DNA from: JARRNE01 sp963824085
GTDB lineage: Bacteria > Pseudomonadota > Gammaproteobacteria > Chromatiales > Chromatiaceae
Assembly: GCA_963824085.1 (NCBI GenBank)
Contig: CAWGNT010000014.1
Span: 310,001 to 374,000 of the forward strand
Direction of reading: 5' to 3'
DNA: 64,000 bases
The notes beneath the pieces were generated by a model. That model was not told where the DNA came from and searched no databases. It saw nothing but the letters and a program-made list of their open reading frames with translations. How positions within the stretch are numbered: position 1 is the stretch's first letter; each line of letters starts with the position of its first letter. Positions 16,945 to 25,616 of this stretch are shown here, piece by piece. A program made the position numbers and the translations under genes.

Positions 16945-17033
16945 ACCGCGAGGAACGCGACAAGACAACGTATGGCATCTTAGGTCAGAATTCACGCCGA
17001 CGTGCGCAAGCCACAGGGCGTTTCCGCTTGTCG

Positions 17034-17132
17034 ACCCGAGGGGCCGAGTTGGATCTGTCCGGCGTAACGACCGCCGCAAGGCTACCGTCACGTCCTCAGG
17101 AGGAATTTTCGGCACCCACCGACGGACGCAAC
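17034..17132 (+). repeat. dispersed repeat R3, copy 1
   Basis: About 99 bp beginning ACCCGAGGGGCCG, with CCTCAGGAGGAATTTTCGGC and ending CGACGGACGC. It matches 20089-20184, with about 70% identity judged by eye. Lies upstream of the 16564-16944 gene. Confidence 0.6.
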
Positions 17133-17198
17133 TCGCTGTCAGATAAGCAATAACGCAAATGACGAGGGTGTATCCCATCACGGATGCCGCTACCCAAA

Positions 17199-17418
17199 GT
17201 GATTAGTCCTGAAACTCAGCCGGGACACCTTGCACTCCATCCGTGGGGCCTAGATCCCGGCATTCCGTGCCGGGATGACGCCCAGGCACGGATCAACGTC
17301 GTCGTTCCGGCAGAGCCTGCCCCGGACTTGACCCGGAGGAATGCCGGAAACCAGGTGCCAAGGATGGCGCGCAGCCGCGTGACGAAGCAGGCCCTTCGTC
17401 GTAGCGGAGGAATAGCGC
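17199..17418 (+). repeat. dispersed repeat R1, copy 1 (220 bp)
   Basis: Begins GTGATTAGTCCTGAAACTCA and ends AATAGCGC. It is about 85-90% identical by eye to 59321-59545, 42 kb away. It contains an inner hairpin, ATCCCGGCATTCCGTGCCGGGAT. It lies between divergent genes (16944 and 17449). No coding potential is evident. Confidence 0.8.
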
Positions 17419-17448
17419 TAACAACCCTAGCCAAAGGAAATAGATCTC

Positions 17449-17799
17449 ATGCAACGACCTATCGTCTACCTCCTTGCCGTTGTGGGCGGCGCTGCCTTCC
17501 TGTTCATGGTGAAGCTCATGTATGACATGACTCGCCACATGGCTCGCATGACGGATCAGGTGGCCGTCATGTCCACGGACATGGGGCGCATGCGCAATCA
17601 GATGGAGACGCTCGTCCAGCGAGTGTCCGGAATGGAAGCGAGCGTCCGGCACATGCCGGCCATGGCTGGCGACGTGCGGGGAATTCGCGAGAGCATTCAG
17701 ACCATGGCGGGGGTATTCCAAAAGGGCGGGCGACAGTTTGAGCGACTCAACCCGATGGACATGATGCAGCAGGTCCTGCCGCCTGGGCAGCAGCGCTGA
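17449..17799 (+). CDS. small membrane-anchored coiled-coil protein upstream of glgX
   Basis: 116 residues. Residues 4-22 (PIVYLLAVVGGAAFLFMVK) form one membrane segment. The rest is Met-rich and helical with a heptad-like pattern: TRHMARMTDQVAVMSTDM, then RMRNQMETLVQRVSGMEA. It would be an inner-membrane protein with a periplasmic or cytoplasmic rod. AAAGGAAAT precedes the ATG. The stop is 11 bp from the glgX start, so the two are co-transcribed, but nothing in the sequence links it to glycogen. No family recognised. Confidence 0.68.
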   Translation: MQRPIVYLLAVVGGAAFLFMVKLMYDMTRHMARMTDQVAVMSTDMGRMRNQMETLVQRVSGMEASVRHMPAMAGDVRGIRESIQTMAGVFQKGGRQFERLNPMDMMQQVLPPGQQR

Positions 17800-17809
17800 G
17801 AGAGGGCCT

Positions 17810-19888
17810 ATGTCCCCTCGAAATTTCCCCGTCAAACCCGGCGACTGGAACCGCGGCGGTGCTGCCGTTCTACCCGAGGGCATCAACTTCTGCGTCTTCA
17901 CCCGCCACGCGACCCGCGTGGAGCTGCTGCTCTTCGAGCGCGAGGACAGCGCGCGTCCGTTTCAGATCATTCCGCTCGATCCAAAGACCAATCGGACCTT
18001 CTTCTTCTGGCATGTACTGGTGGAGGGGCTCCCGGACGGGGTCTACTACTGCTGGCGCGCCGATGGACCAGGCGACACGCAGCACACGGGCTTTCGTTAC
18101 GACCGCCACAAGGCGCTGCTCGACCCCTGGTGCACGACCGTTAGCGACAGGCTGTGGGATCGCGGTGCGGCTGCACGGCGGGGCGACAATACCGCAAGGG
18201 CGATGCGCGCCCAAATGGTGCGCGATGCCTACGATTGGGAGGGCGACGCGCCCCTGCACATACCGCTCAGCGAGGCGGTCATCTACGAGCTCCACGTCGG
18301 CGGCTTCACGCGACATCCTTCCTCCCGAACGGAACATCCCGGAAGCTTTCTGGCGCTCATCGAGAAGATTTCGTATCTCAAAGAGCTCGGCATCACCCAT
18401 GTCGAGCTGATGCCCGTAATGGCCTTCGACGCCCAGGACGTGCCGCCCGAGACGTCGGCACTGGGGCTCGAGAACTACTGGGGCTACAGCACCCACAGCT
18501 TCTACGCCCCCCACCCGGGCTACAGCGTGGACCCGAAACGGACGCGCGATGAGTTCCGCGACATGGTAAAGGCCCTGCACCGAGCGGGCATCGGGGTGAT
18601 CCTCGATGTCGTGTTCAACCACACTGCGGAAGGAAACGGGCAGGGTCCCACCATCAGCTTCAGGGGGTTGGGGAACGAGATCTTCTATCACCTCGACCCG
18701 CTCGACCGCCGCCGTTACCGCGACTTCACGGGCTGCGGCAACACGGTGAACTGCAACCACCCGATGGTCATGCGGTTCCTCGTCGACTGCCTCCAGTACT
18801 GGGTGCGGGAGATGCACGTGGACGGGTTCCGGTTCGATCTTGCCAGTGCCCTGGGCCGCGGCGAAGACGGCAAACCGCAATACCACGCGCCGCTCCTGTG
18901 GACGACCGAGCTATCCCCTGTACTCGGCCGCACCCACATCATCGCCGAGGCATGGGACGCGGCGGGGCTCTACCAGGTCGGCGACTTCCCGGGCTTGCGC
19001 TGGGCTGAGTGGAACGGGCGCTACCGGGATGTTATCCGGGGCTTCGTCCGCGGCGACAAGGGGCTCGTTCCAGAGGTAGCGACCCGCGTGGCCGGCAGCA
19101 GCGACCTCTACGAGCCCGCCGGCCGCCTGCCCATCAACTCCATCAATTTCGTCACCTGTCACGACGGTTTCACCCTCAACGACCTGGTGAGCTATGAGGA
19201 GAAGCACAACGAGGCCAACGGAGAAGGCAATAGGGACGGGCACGACCACAACCTGAGCGCGAACTACGGGACAGAAGGGCAGAGCGACGATTCAGCGATT
19301 CTCGCCCTGCGGCGGCGTCAGGCGATGAACTTCATCGCCATCCTCATGCTCAGCGAAGGGGTGCCAATGCTTCTCGCCGGAGACGAGGTTTTGCGCACCC
19401 AGCGCGGAAACAACAACAGCTACTGTCAGAACAATGAGACCTCTTGGTTCGATTGGGGTCTGACCGAGCGCAACCGGGATCTTTTGGAATTCACCCGGGC
19501 GATGATTGCCTTCCGCAAGCGACACCCGACCTTGCGCCGGGAACGCTTCCTGAGTGGTGAGGCGGATGAGGGTCAAGCGATGCCGGACGTGACCTGGCAC
19601 GGTGTCACCCTCAACAAGCCAAGATGGAATGATCCGGAGACCAGCGTGCTGGCCTTTACCCTGGCCGGCTGCAGCTCGGAGGAGCCGCCGCTGCACGTCA
19701 TCCTCAACATGTCGGAGGAGACGTGCAAGCCCGCCCTCCCCGCTCTGCATAGGCGTCACTGGCACCTTGCCGTAGACACCACGACCCAACCCGCGGTCTA
19801 TGACCTCGGCAGCCAGCCGCACGTCCACGACAACCGTTACTGGACCAGGGGACGGAGCGTGGTGGTGCTGGAGAGCCACCCCGACTGA
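17810..19888 (+). CDS. glgX: glycogen debranching enzyme GlgX (isoamylase type, GH13)
   Basis: 692 residues, normal for the family. The N-terminal CBM48-like domain (LPEGINFCVFTRHATRVELL) is followed by a TIM barrel. GH13 regions: DVVFNHTAEG (about 266-275), DGFRFDLA with nucleophile Asp343, IIAEAWDA with acid/base Glu380, and VTCHDGFTLNDL with Asp452. It hydrolyses alpha-1,6 branches of glycogen trimmed by phosphorylase. GAGAGAGGG lies just before the ATG. In many bacteria glgX sits with glgBCAP. Here it is 13 kb from glgB-glgA but precedes gnd-zwf, which would consume the glucose phosphate released. Confidence 0.95.
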   Translation: MSPRNFPVKPGDWNRGGAAVLPEGINFCVFTRHATRVELLLFEREDSARPFQIIPLDPKTNRTFFFWHVLVEGLPDGVYYCWRADGPGDTQHTGFRYDRHKALLDPWCTTVSDRLWDRGAAARRGDNTARAMRAQMVRDAYDWEGDAPLHIPLSEAVIYELHVGGFTRHPSSRTEHPGSFLALIEKISYLKELGITHVELMPVMAFDAQDVPPETSALGLENYWGYSTHSFYAPHPGYSVDPKRTRDEFRDMVKALHRAGIGVILDVVFNHTAEGNGQGPTISFRGLGNEIFYHLDPLDRRRYRDFTGCGNTVNCNHPMVMRFLVDCLQYWVREMHVDGFRFDLASALGRGEDGKPQYHAPLLWTTELSPVLGRTHIIAEAWDAAGLYQVGDFPGLRWAEWNGRYRDVIRGFVRGDKGLVPEVATRVAGSSDLYEPAGRLPINSINFVTCHDGFTLNDLVSYEEKHNEANGEGNRDGHDHNLSANYGTEGQSDDSAILALRRRQAMNFIAILMLSEGVPMLLAGDEVLRTQRGNNNSYCQNNETSWFDWGLTERNRDLLEFTRAMIAFRKRHPTLRRERFLSGEADEGQAMPDVTWHGVTLNKPRWNDPETSVLAFTLAGCSSEEPPLHVILNMSEETCKPALPALHRRHWHLAVDTTTQPAVYDLGSQPHVHDNRYWTRGRSVVVLESHPD

Positions 19889-20369
19889 AAACTAAGGAAT
19901 GGTCCAAAATAACCGATGCGCGATGGTTCGGCTTTCTCCCCTCACCCCAACCCCTCCCCGCTGGGGCGACGGGCTCCTGGGGGGCTGTTTCAGTTGCTTT
20001 TGAACCGCCACTAAGGTGGTTTCCGCAACATGCCGAACCAGCTTGGGAAACACCTTATACCCGACCGACTTGGCCCTTTCGCTTCTCTACCCGAGGGGCC
20101 GGGTTGCGCCCGCCGAGGGTGTCGACAGCGGGGAGGCTGCCGTCAGGCCTTCAGGACGAATTCACGGCGTCCGCCGGCGGACGGATCCCTGCCCTCGGCG
20201 TTGTAGCCCTGCCCCGGCGCCTCCACCTACCCGGGGGATGGACAGGCTGGTTGCGGTCCAGACCGGGGTCACCCTGAGCAGCTCCCTGTTTGGCGGGCAT
20301 GCCCCGCCAAACACGGGAAGGGGGATGTGTCTTCCCGGACTCTTAGCAACGGAACAAGGAGTTTTCACC
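19889..20369. other. intergenic region with repeat R3 copy
   Basis: Non-coding. It contains repeat R3 copy 2 (20089-20184) and a GC-rich inverted pair TGTTTGGCGGGCATGCC/CGCCAAACACG near 20286-20317, shortly before gnd. No terminator with a T-run is evident after glgX. A promoter for gnd is expected here but I could not pick one. Confidence 0.45.
20089..20184 (+). repeat. dispersed repeat R3, copy 2
   Basis: Begins ACCCGAGGGGCCG, contains CTTCAGGACGAATTCACGGC and ends CGGCGGACGG. Same order and spacing of blocks as in 17034-17132. Confidence 0.6.
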
Positions 20370-21383
20370 ATGCAAATAGGAATGATCGGTCTCGGCCGGA
20401 TGGGCGCCAACATGGTGCGGCGGCTCATGCGCGCCGGCCACACGTGCGTGGTCTTCGACCGCGACAGGGATGCCGTGGCGGCCCTCGAGCAGGAGGGAGC
20501 GACAGGCAGCACCAGCGCCGCCGACTTGGCGGACAAGCTAAGCAAACCGCGGGCAGTCTGGATGATGGTCCCGGCAGCGGTGGTGGACCGGGTGGTCGAC
20601 GACCTTGTCCCGCACCTGGATGCCGGAGATATCCTCATCGACGGGGGAAATTCCTATTACAGGGACGACATGCGGCACGCCAGACAGCTCGCGGACGCGG
20701 GCGTCCACTTCGTGGACGTCGGCACCAGCGGCGGCGTACACGGACTGGAGCGCGGATACTGCCTCATGATCGGCGGCGAGACCGACCCTGTAACGCACCT
20801 GGACCCGATTTTCGCCACCCTTGCCCCCGGCGCCGGCGACATCGCCCGAACGGAAGGTCGCAGCGGACCGTATTCACGGGCCGAGCAGGGGTACCTGCAC
20901 TGCGGTCGGAGCGGCGCCGGTCACTTCGTAAAGATGGTGCACAATGGGGTCGAGTACGCCCTCATGGCGGCCTACGCGGAGGGATTCAACATCCTGCAGC
21001 ACGGTGGCATCGGCCGCGAGGACCAGGAGGTCGACGCCGAGACCGCCCCGCTCGCCAACCCGGAGAACTACCAGTTCGACATCGACGTCGCCCAGGTCGC
21101 CGAGGTGTGGCGCCGCGGCAGTGTGGTGGCGTCCTGGCTGCTCGATCTAACCGCCAATGCCCTGACCGAGAGTCCCGAGCTTGCGCAGTTCGGCGGGCGG
21201 GTCTCCGACTCGGGTGAGGGCCGCTGGACATCCATTGCCGCGATCGAGACTGGTACCCCGGCCCCGGTCCTCGCCACGGCGCTCTTCGAGCGCTTCAGCT
21301 CGCGCGGCGAAGCCGATTTCGCCGACCGCCTGCTGTCGGCCATGCGCTTCCAATTTGGCGGCCATCGCGAGAAGCAAGCGTAG
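20370..21383 (+). CDS. gnd: 6-phosphogluconate dehydrogenase, short (NAD-type, YqeC/GndA-like) form
   Basis: 337 residues from the ATG at 20370, with CAAGGAG upstream. The much longer upstream reading is not conserved-looking. The Rossmann N-terminus is MQIGMIGLGRMGANMVRRL. The active site block is VDVGTSGGVHGLERGYCLMI, and the catalytic Lys/Asn block is HCGRSGAGHFVKMVHNGVEY. It oxidatively decarboxylates 6-phosphogluconate to ribulose 5-phosphate. The length of about 330 rather than 470 and the Gly-rich loop place it in the short class, which often prefers NAD. It is 10 bp ahead of zwf, so gnd-zwf form an operon for the oxidative pentose phosphate path. The lactonase gene is not here. Confidence 0.93.
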   Translation: MQIGMIGLGRMGANMVRRLMRAGHTCVVFDRDRDAVAALEQEGATGSTSAADLADKLSKPRAVWMMVPAAVVDRVVDDLVPHLDAGDILIDGGNSYYRDDMRHARQLADAGVHFVDVGTSGGVHGLERGYCLMIGGETDPVTHLDPIFATLAPGAGDIARTEGRSGPYSRAEQGYLHCGRSGAGHFVKMVHNGVEYALMAAYAEGFNILQHGGIGREDQEVDAETAPLANPENYQFDIDVAQVAEVWRRGSVVASWLLDLTANALTESPELAQFGGRVSDSGEGRWTSIAAIETGTPAPVLATALFERFSSRGEADFADRLLSAMRFQFGGHREKQA

Positions 21384-21393
21384 GAGGCGAATC

Positions 21394-22932
21394 GTGTCCC
21401 TCAATCTATCTCAAAACGATAAGGCACCCCCTGCGCCCCCGTCCGTCATGGTGATCTTCGGTGCCGGGGGCGACCTCACCAGGCGCAAGCTAATCCCGTC
21501 GCTGTTCCATCTGACCAACGACGGCCTCCTCCCGAACAACTTCGCCGTGGTAGGCGTCGACCGTTTAGAGCTCGGACCCGACGCCTTTCGCGACAAACTG
21601 TCGGAAGAGATTCGCGAAACCGTGGGACCAAACTTCTCCCAAACGGTATGGGACGAGCTCGTTCAGCGCATCCACTACATGCACGGCGACTTCAAGGACC
21701 GCCGTACATACGGCCTGCTGTGCGACCTGCTTCAAACCGTGGAAGAAGACCACCATACGGAAGGAAATGTCCTTTACTACCTCGCCGTTCCCCCAAGTCT
21801 CTTCGCCGAGATCACCCGGCAACTGGGAAGCGCGAACCTTACCCAGGAGACGCCCGAGAAGTGGCGGCGCGTGATCATCGAAAAGCCTTTCGGCAGGGAC
21901 CTGGAGTCGGCGAAGGCCCTGAACCGCGAGATGCACGAGAACCTCGAGGAGGACCAGATCTACCGCATCGATCATTACCTCGGCAAGGAGACGGTGCAGA
22001 ACATCATGGTGTTCCGCTTCGCCAACGGCTTCATCGAGCCCATGTGGAATCGACAGTACGTCGACCACGTGCAGGTCACGGTGGCCGAGTCCGTCGGGGT
22101 AGAGCATCGCGGCGCCTACTACGAGGAGGCGGGCGCGCTACGCGACATGATCCCCAACCACCTCCTGGTGCTGCTGGGCTTCCTGGGCATGGAGCCCCCG
22201 AACTCCTTCGAGGCCTACGCCGTGCGAGACGAGATCAACAAGGTGCTCGCGGCCGTCCAGCCCCTCACACCCGAGCAGGTGCTGACGCACGCGGTACGCG
22301 GCCAATACGGCGCGGGCGAGATGCCGACCGGCGAGCAGGTATCGCCCTATCGGGCCTCGGCGGGGGTGAGCCCCGACTCGCGCACCGAGACCTATGCCGC
22401 ACTCAAGCTCACACTCGACAACTGGCGCTGGGCAGGTGTCCCGTTTTACTTGCGCACCGGCAAACGCCTGCCCGCCCAATACACGGAGGTCGCTATCCAG
22501 TTCAAACGGGCGCCGTTCATGATGTTCAAGGACACCCCGGTCGAATCGGTTACGCCCGACACGTTGGTGATCCGTATCCAGCCCAACGACGGCATCCAGC
22601 TCAGCTTTGCCGCCAAGATCCCGGGGCCGACCATGCGGGTGGGCACGGTCAACATGGACTTCTGCTACGTAGACTACTTCGGCAACGAGCCGAGCACCGG
22701 CTACGAGACGCTGATCTACGACTGCATGAATGGTGACGCCACCCTGTACAAGCACGCGGACACGGTGGAAAAAGGGTGGGAGATCGTGCAATCGGTGATG
22801 GACGTGTGGTCCGCATTGCCGCCGCGGGAGTTTCCGAACTACGCCGCCGGGACCTGGGGACCCAAGGCCGCCGGGGAGCTGATGAGGAACGACGGCCGGT
22901 CGTGGCGCCGCATCGAGACACCGCCGAGCTAG
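21394..22932 (+). CDS. zwf: glucose-6-phosphate 1-dehydrogenase (first copy)
   Basis: 512 residues from the GTG at 21394, placed by a strong AGGAGG 7 bp upstream. Nucleotide-binding loop VIFGAGGDLTRRKLIPSLF. Substrate-binding and catalytic segment YRIDHYLGKETVQN, with the conserved His-Tyr-Leu-Gly-Lys. Then FANGFIEPMWNRQYVDHVQV and the C-terminal GWEIVQSVMDVW. The enzyme makes 6-phosphogluconolactone and NAD(P)H. It follows gnd by 10 bp. A second zwf lies at 59725-61251 with a differing sequence, so the two may differ in cofactor or regulation. Confidence 0.95.
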   Translation: MSLNLSQNDKAPPAPPSVMVIFGAGGDLTRRKLIPSLFHLTNDGLLPNNFAVVGVDRLELGPDAFRDKLSEEIRETVGPNFSQTVWDELVQRIHYMHGDFKDRRTYGLLCDLLQTVEEDHHTEGNVLYYLAVPPSLFAEITRQLGSANLTQETPEKWRRVIIEKPFGRDLESAKALNREMHENLEEDQIYRIDHYLGKETVQNIMVFRFANGFIEPMWNRQYVDHVQVTVAESVGVEHRGAYYEEAGALRDMIPNHLLVLLGFLGMEPPNSFEAYAVRDEINKVLAAVQPLTPEQVLTHAVRGQYGAGEMPTGEQVSPYRASAGVSPDSRTETYAALKLTLDNWRWAGVPFYLRTGKRLPAQYTEVAIQFKRAPFMMFKDTPVESVTPDTLVIRIQPNDGIQLSFAAKIPGPTMRVGTVNMDFCYVDYFGNEPSTGYETLIYDCMNGDATLYKHADTVEKGWEIVQSVMDVWSALPPREFPNYAAGTWGPKAAGELMRNDGRSWRRIETPPS

Positions 22933-22996
22933 CTGCGGACGCGGGGGCTGCGCGTCACGGTCTCAGCCCTCCATCAGACCGGCAGAAGGAGGTCGT

Positions 22997-23030
22997 TTGG
23001 GAGACGCTGGTCAACTCAGCGTCTCCCGTG
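22997..23030 (+). terminator. hairpin after zwf
   Basis: GGGAGACGCT and AGCGTCTCCC form a perfect 10-bp stem around GGTCAACTC, 65 bp after the zwf stop. No T-run follows, so termination would be atypical; the stem may instead protect the mRNA end. Confidence 0.5.
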
Positions 23031-23088
23031 CGGCACGACGCCCCGCCATTTTCAGCACCTTCGACCTAAGAAAAGCACTTGAACCGCC

Positions 23089-23215
23089 AAGAACGCCAAG
23101 AGCACCAACTTTTTCAGATGGTTGGAGAGGTCAATGCTACTAGCTCTCGGGTGACCCACGAATCAATCAGAACGCAGTGTTTTTCTTGGCGGCCTTGGCG
23201 CCTTGGCGGTTCCAA
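23089..23215. repeat. inverted-repeat element R5 (MITE-like, 127 bp)
   Basis: Ends TTGAACCGCCAAGAACGCCA and TTGGCGCCTTGGCGGTTCCAA are imperfect inverted repeats. The inside has no coding sense. It appears to interrupt a repeat R4 copy: the left flank ACGCCCCGCCATTTTC and right flank CGGCGAAAAATGAAGGCACC are adjacent in the 37.7-kb copy. Confidence 0.6.
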
Positions 23216-23248
23216 CTGGCGTATCTAGGCTCAAACGGCGAAAAATGA

Positions 23249-23296
23249 AGGCACCCGGAAACCACACTTTTCGGATGCCGTGCGCTGACAAATCCA
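23249..23296 (+). repeat. dispersed repeat R4, copy 1
   Basis: AAGGCACCCGGAAACCACAC, then TTTTCGGATGCCGTGCGCTGA. It contains a hairpin (GGCACCCGGAAA/TTTTCGGATGCC) and matches 37808-37855 and, inverted, 52754-52800. Confidence 0.7.
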
Positions 23297-23775
23297 GAGT
23301 GGATCTATTCAGCGCTTAGCCGGACCCCGTAACATCTCCCGATCACCGCTCGTCCCCCCTGGCTGCACCGGCACCGCCAGCGACCGCTACCACCAACCCC
23401 ACCGCGCACGTAACCCCAACCCGCCGAACCAGGACTGGCACCGTCGTGGGGCACGTCGACGGCCGAGCGCCGGCTCGCCCTGCTCCCCTCCGCGCCCTTG
23501 CCGTGAAGATTGTGCGCAGCGCGCTCCACGGCCCCCACGCGCTCTGGCGGAGGTCCGGGTGGGGGAATCGGTCGTGGTGGTGTTGGCGCCATGACCGTTG
23601 GGCAGGCGCCTTACGAAGGATTAATCAGGCAGCAAGCATGCCGTAACGGACTTGCCCCCATACGGGATTTGGGTCAGTCGAACCAATTTCGGCTTCGGCT
23701 GCGCCACCCTACCGAGGCGAAGGTCGTCGGCGGGCGTGCCAAGCCAAGTCCAACCAATTTGTTAGGAGCAACTGA

Positions 23776-25335
23776 ATGACCATCAAGACCAAACCATCCG
23801 AGCAGGACAAGACCAGCACAGCCACGCGGCGGCGGACGAGTGTCTTCGCCAGGGGCGCCGTGGCCGCGGCCGTCGCCTTGGCACTTGCAGGCGCAGGGTT
23901 CCTGCCGTCGATCGACGCTCATGCGACCATGCCGCCGCCCCAATCCAAATCGGTCCAAGCGTTCAGCGGCCCGGCGAGCTTCGCCGACATCCTCCAACAA
24001 GTCAGCCCCGCCGTGGTCAACATTGCCGTCATCGAGAAAGAGAGCAGCGGACAAGTTCAAGGACGGGTCGAGATTCCGCAGATCCCTGAGGATTCGCCTC
24101 TTGGCCAGTTCTTCCGCCGGCACTTCGGACAGGATGGAGCTCCGTGGGGACACGTCGAGACTCCAAGGCGCGTCGAAGCGCTGGGGTCTGGCTTCATCAT
24201 CGATCCCAGCGGTTGGGTCGTGACCAACAATCACGTGGTCGATGGCGCGGCTCGGGTCAAGGTAATCATGCAGGACGGTACCCAATACAAGGCCCAGGTG
24301 AAGGGCCGTGACCCGAAGACGGACCTCGCCCTGCTGAAGGTCGACGCCGGCAAGCCGCTGCCCTATGTCCAGTTTGGCGATTCCGACACGGCGCGCGTGG
24401 GCGATTGGGTGCTTGCGGTCGGCAACCCCTTCGGCCTTGGCGGCTCCGTGACCGCCGGCATCATTTCGGCGCGTGGTCGGGACATCAACTCCGGCCCGTA
24501 CGACGACTTCCTGCAGGTCGATGCCCCGATCAACCGAGGAAACTCCGGGGGGCCGCTCTTCAACGAGAAAGGACGAGTCATTGGAGTGAACACGGCGATC
24601 TACTCACCGAGCGGAGGCAGTGTGGGTATCGGGTTCGCCATCCCTTCTTCCATCGCAAAGGACGTGGTGAGTAAGCTGGAAGCGACGGGCCACATTGAGC
24701 GGGGATGGCTCGGGGTCGCGATTCAGCCGGTGACCGAGGATGTCGCCAAGAGCCTCGGCCTCTCGTCGGAACAGGGCACCCTGGTCGCAAGCGTGGCCCC
24801 GGACAGCCCTGCGGCCAAGGCCGGCCTGCGCCCAGGCGACGTGATCCTGCAGGCCGGGGGCAAGCCGATTGACGAGTTCAAGGACCTTTCGCGGCTGGTC
24901 GCCGACACCCCCGCCGGAACCAACATGAAGATCGAGGTCTACCGCGACGGCAAGACGAAGGACCTGCCCGTCGTGATTGGAAAGATGCCCGATCAGCAGA
25001 AGGTTGCCGCCCGGCAGAGCACGCAGCCCGATGACACCACACCGCACCTCGGACTCTACCTCGCGCCGATCACCCCGCAGGCACGCCGCGCCCTGCAGCT
25101 GGGGGAAAGCACCCAGGGGGCGCTCGTGGCCCAGGTGGAACAAGGCAGCCCGGCGGACGAGGCGGGGATCAAGCCTGGCAGCGTGATCTCGATGGTTGGC
25201 CAGCAGGCCACCACGACACCGCACGAGGTCGAGCAGCAGGTGCATGCAGCGCTCGATCACCACCACTCGTCGGTCCTCCTGCGTGTAGAGCAGAACGGTC
25301 AACAGCGGTTCGTCGTGGTGCGTTTGGCCGCCTGA
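23776..25335 (+). CDS. HtrA/DegP/MucD-type periplasmic serine protease
   Basis: 519 residues. N-terminal signal or anchor (VFARGAVAAAVALALAGAGF, about 23-42). The trypsin-like domain has His153 in VVTNNHVV, Asp183 in KTDLALLK and Ser257 in PINRGNSGGP. Two PDZ domains follow: one starting around GWLGVAIQPVTEDV, the second around HLGLYLAPITPQARRAL. It degrades misfolded envelope proteins. TTAGGAGCAACTG gives a strong ribosome site at 23776. The next genes are a two-component system, the arrangement often seen for envelope-stress proteases, so the pair may control this gene. Confidence 0.93.
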   Translation: MTIKTKPSEQDKTSTATRRRTSVFARGAVAAAVALALAGAGFLPSIDAHATMPPPQSKSVQAFSGPASFADILQQVSPAVVNIAVIEKESSGQVQGRVEIPQIPEDSPLGQFFRRHFGQDGAPWGHVETPRRVEALGSGFIIDPSGWVVTNNHVVDGAARVKVIMQDGTQYKAQVKGRDPKTDLALLKVDAGKPLPYVQFGDSDTARVGDWVLAVGNPFGLGGSVTAGIISARGRDINSGPYDDFLQVDAPINRGNSGGPLFNEKGRVIGVNTAIYSPSGGSVGIGFAIPSSIAKDVVSKLEATGHIERGWLGVAIQPVTEDVAKSLGLSSEQGTLVASVAPDSPAAKAGLRPGDVILQAGGKPIDEFKDLSRLVADTPAGTNMKIEVYRDGKTKDLPVVIGKMPDQQKVAARQSTQPDDTTPHLGLYLAPITPQARRALQLGESTQGALVAQVEQGSPADEAGIKPGSVISMVGQQATTTPHEVEQQVHAALDHHHSSVLLRVEQNGQQRFVVVRLAA

Positions 25336-25509
25336 CCCCGAGCCCCCGGTGAAACGAGGCTGCCGGAATTGGCGGCAGCCTCCGTAGTGCACGGATGCGC
25401 AATCTTCCACGCCGAGTCGCAAGGGTCTACGGACGGGCCTTTGCGGAGCGGTCCCTTGAAGCGACGGGCGCCCCTGTCCATCGGACGACGGCGCCCGTCG
25501 CTGTTATAC

Positions 25510-25538
25510 CACGGTAACACGGTAATCACGGTAATCAC
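25510..25538. promoter_or_regulatory. three tandem 8/9-bp direct repeats upstream of the two-component genes
   Basis: CACGGTAA (25510-25517), CACGGTAAT (25518-25526), CACGGTAAT (25527-25535), followed by CACC. The array lies about 80 bp upstream of the response regulator start, with TATACAAT nearby (25562-25569) as a possible -10. OmpR-type regulators often bind tandem direct repeats, so this may be an autoregulatory operator. That is inference. Confidence 0.55.
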
Positions 25539-25616
25539 CACCGCAAAAGCGCGTACGACCGGTATACAATTTCGGCAAGTCTCGTAAGAATGTCCCTTTC
25601 ATGGATCTGGTGAGGC

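Larger units (their letters stand above)
23035..23775. other. intergenic region with nested repeats upstream of htrA
   Basis: About 740 bp without a supportable gene. It contains the inverted-repeat element R5 (23089-23215), which appears inserted in a copy of repeat R4 (23249-23296). GC-rich, Pro-codon-rich sequence follows (23320-23600). A 95-codon minus-strand reading there looks like composition bias. Confidence 0.5.

Noticed and set aside
23305..23592. Pro/Arg/Gly-rich 95-codon minus-strand ORF upstream of htrA
   Set aside because: No ribosome site, extreme composition and no family features.
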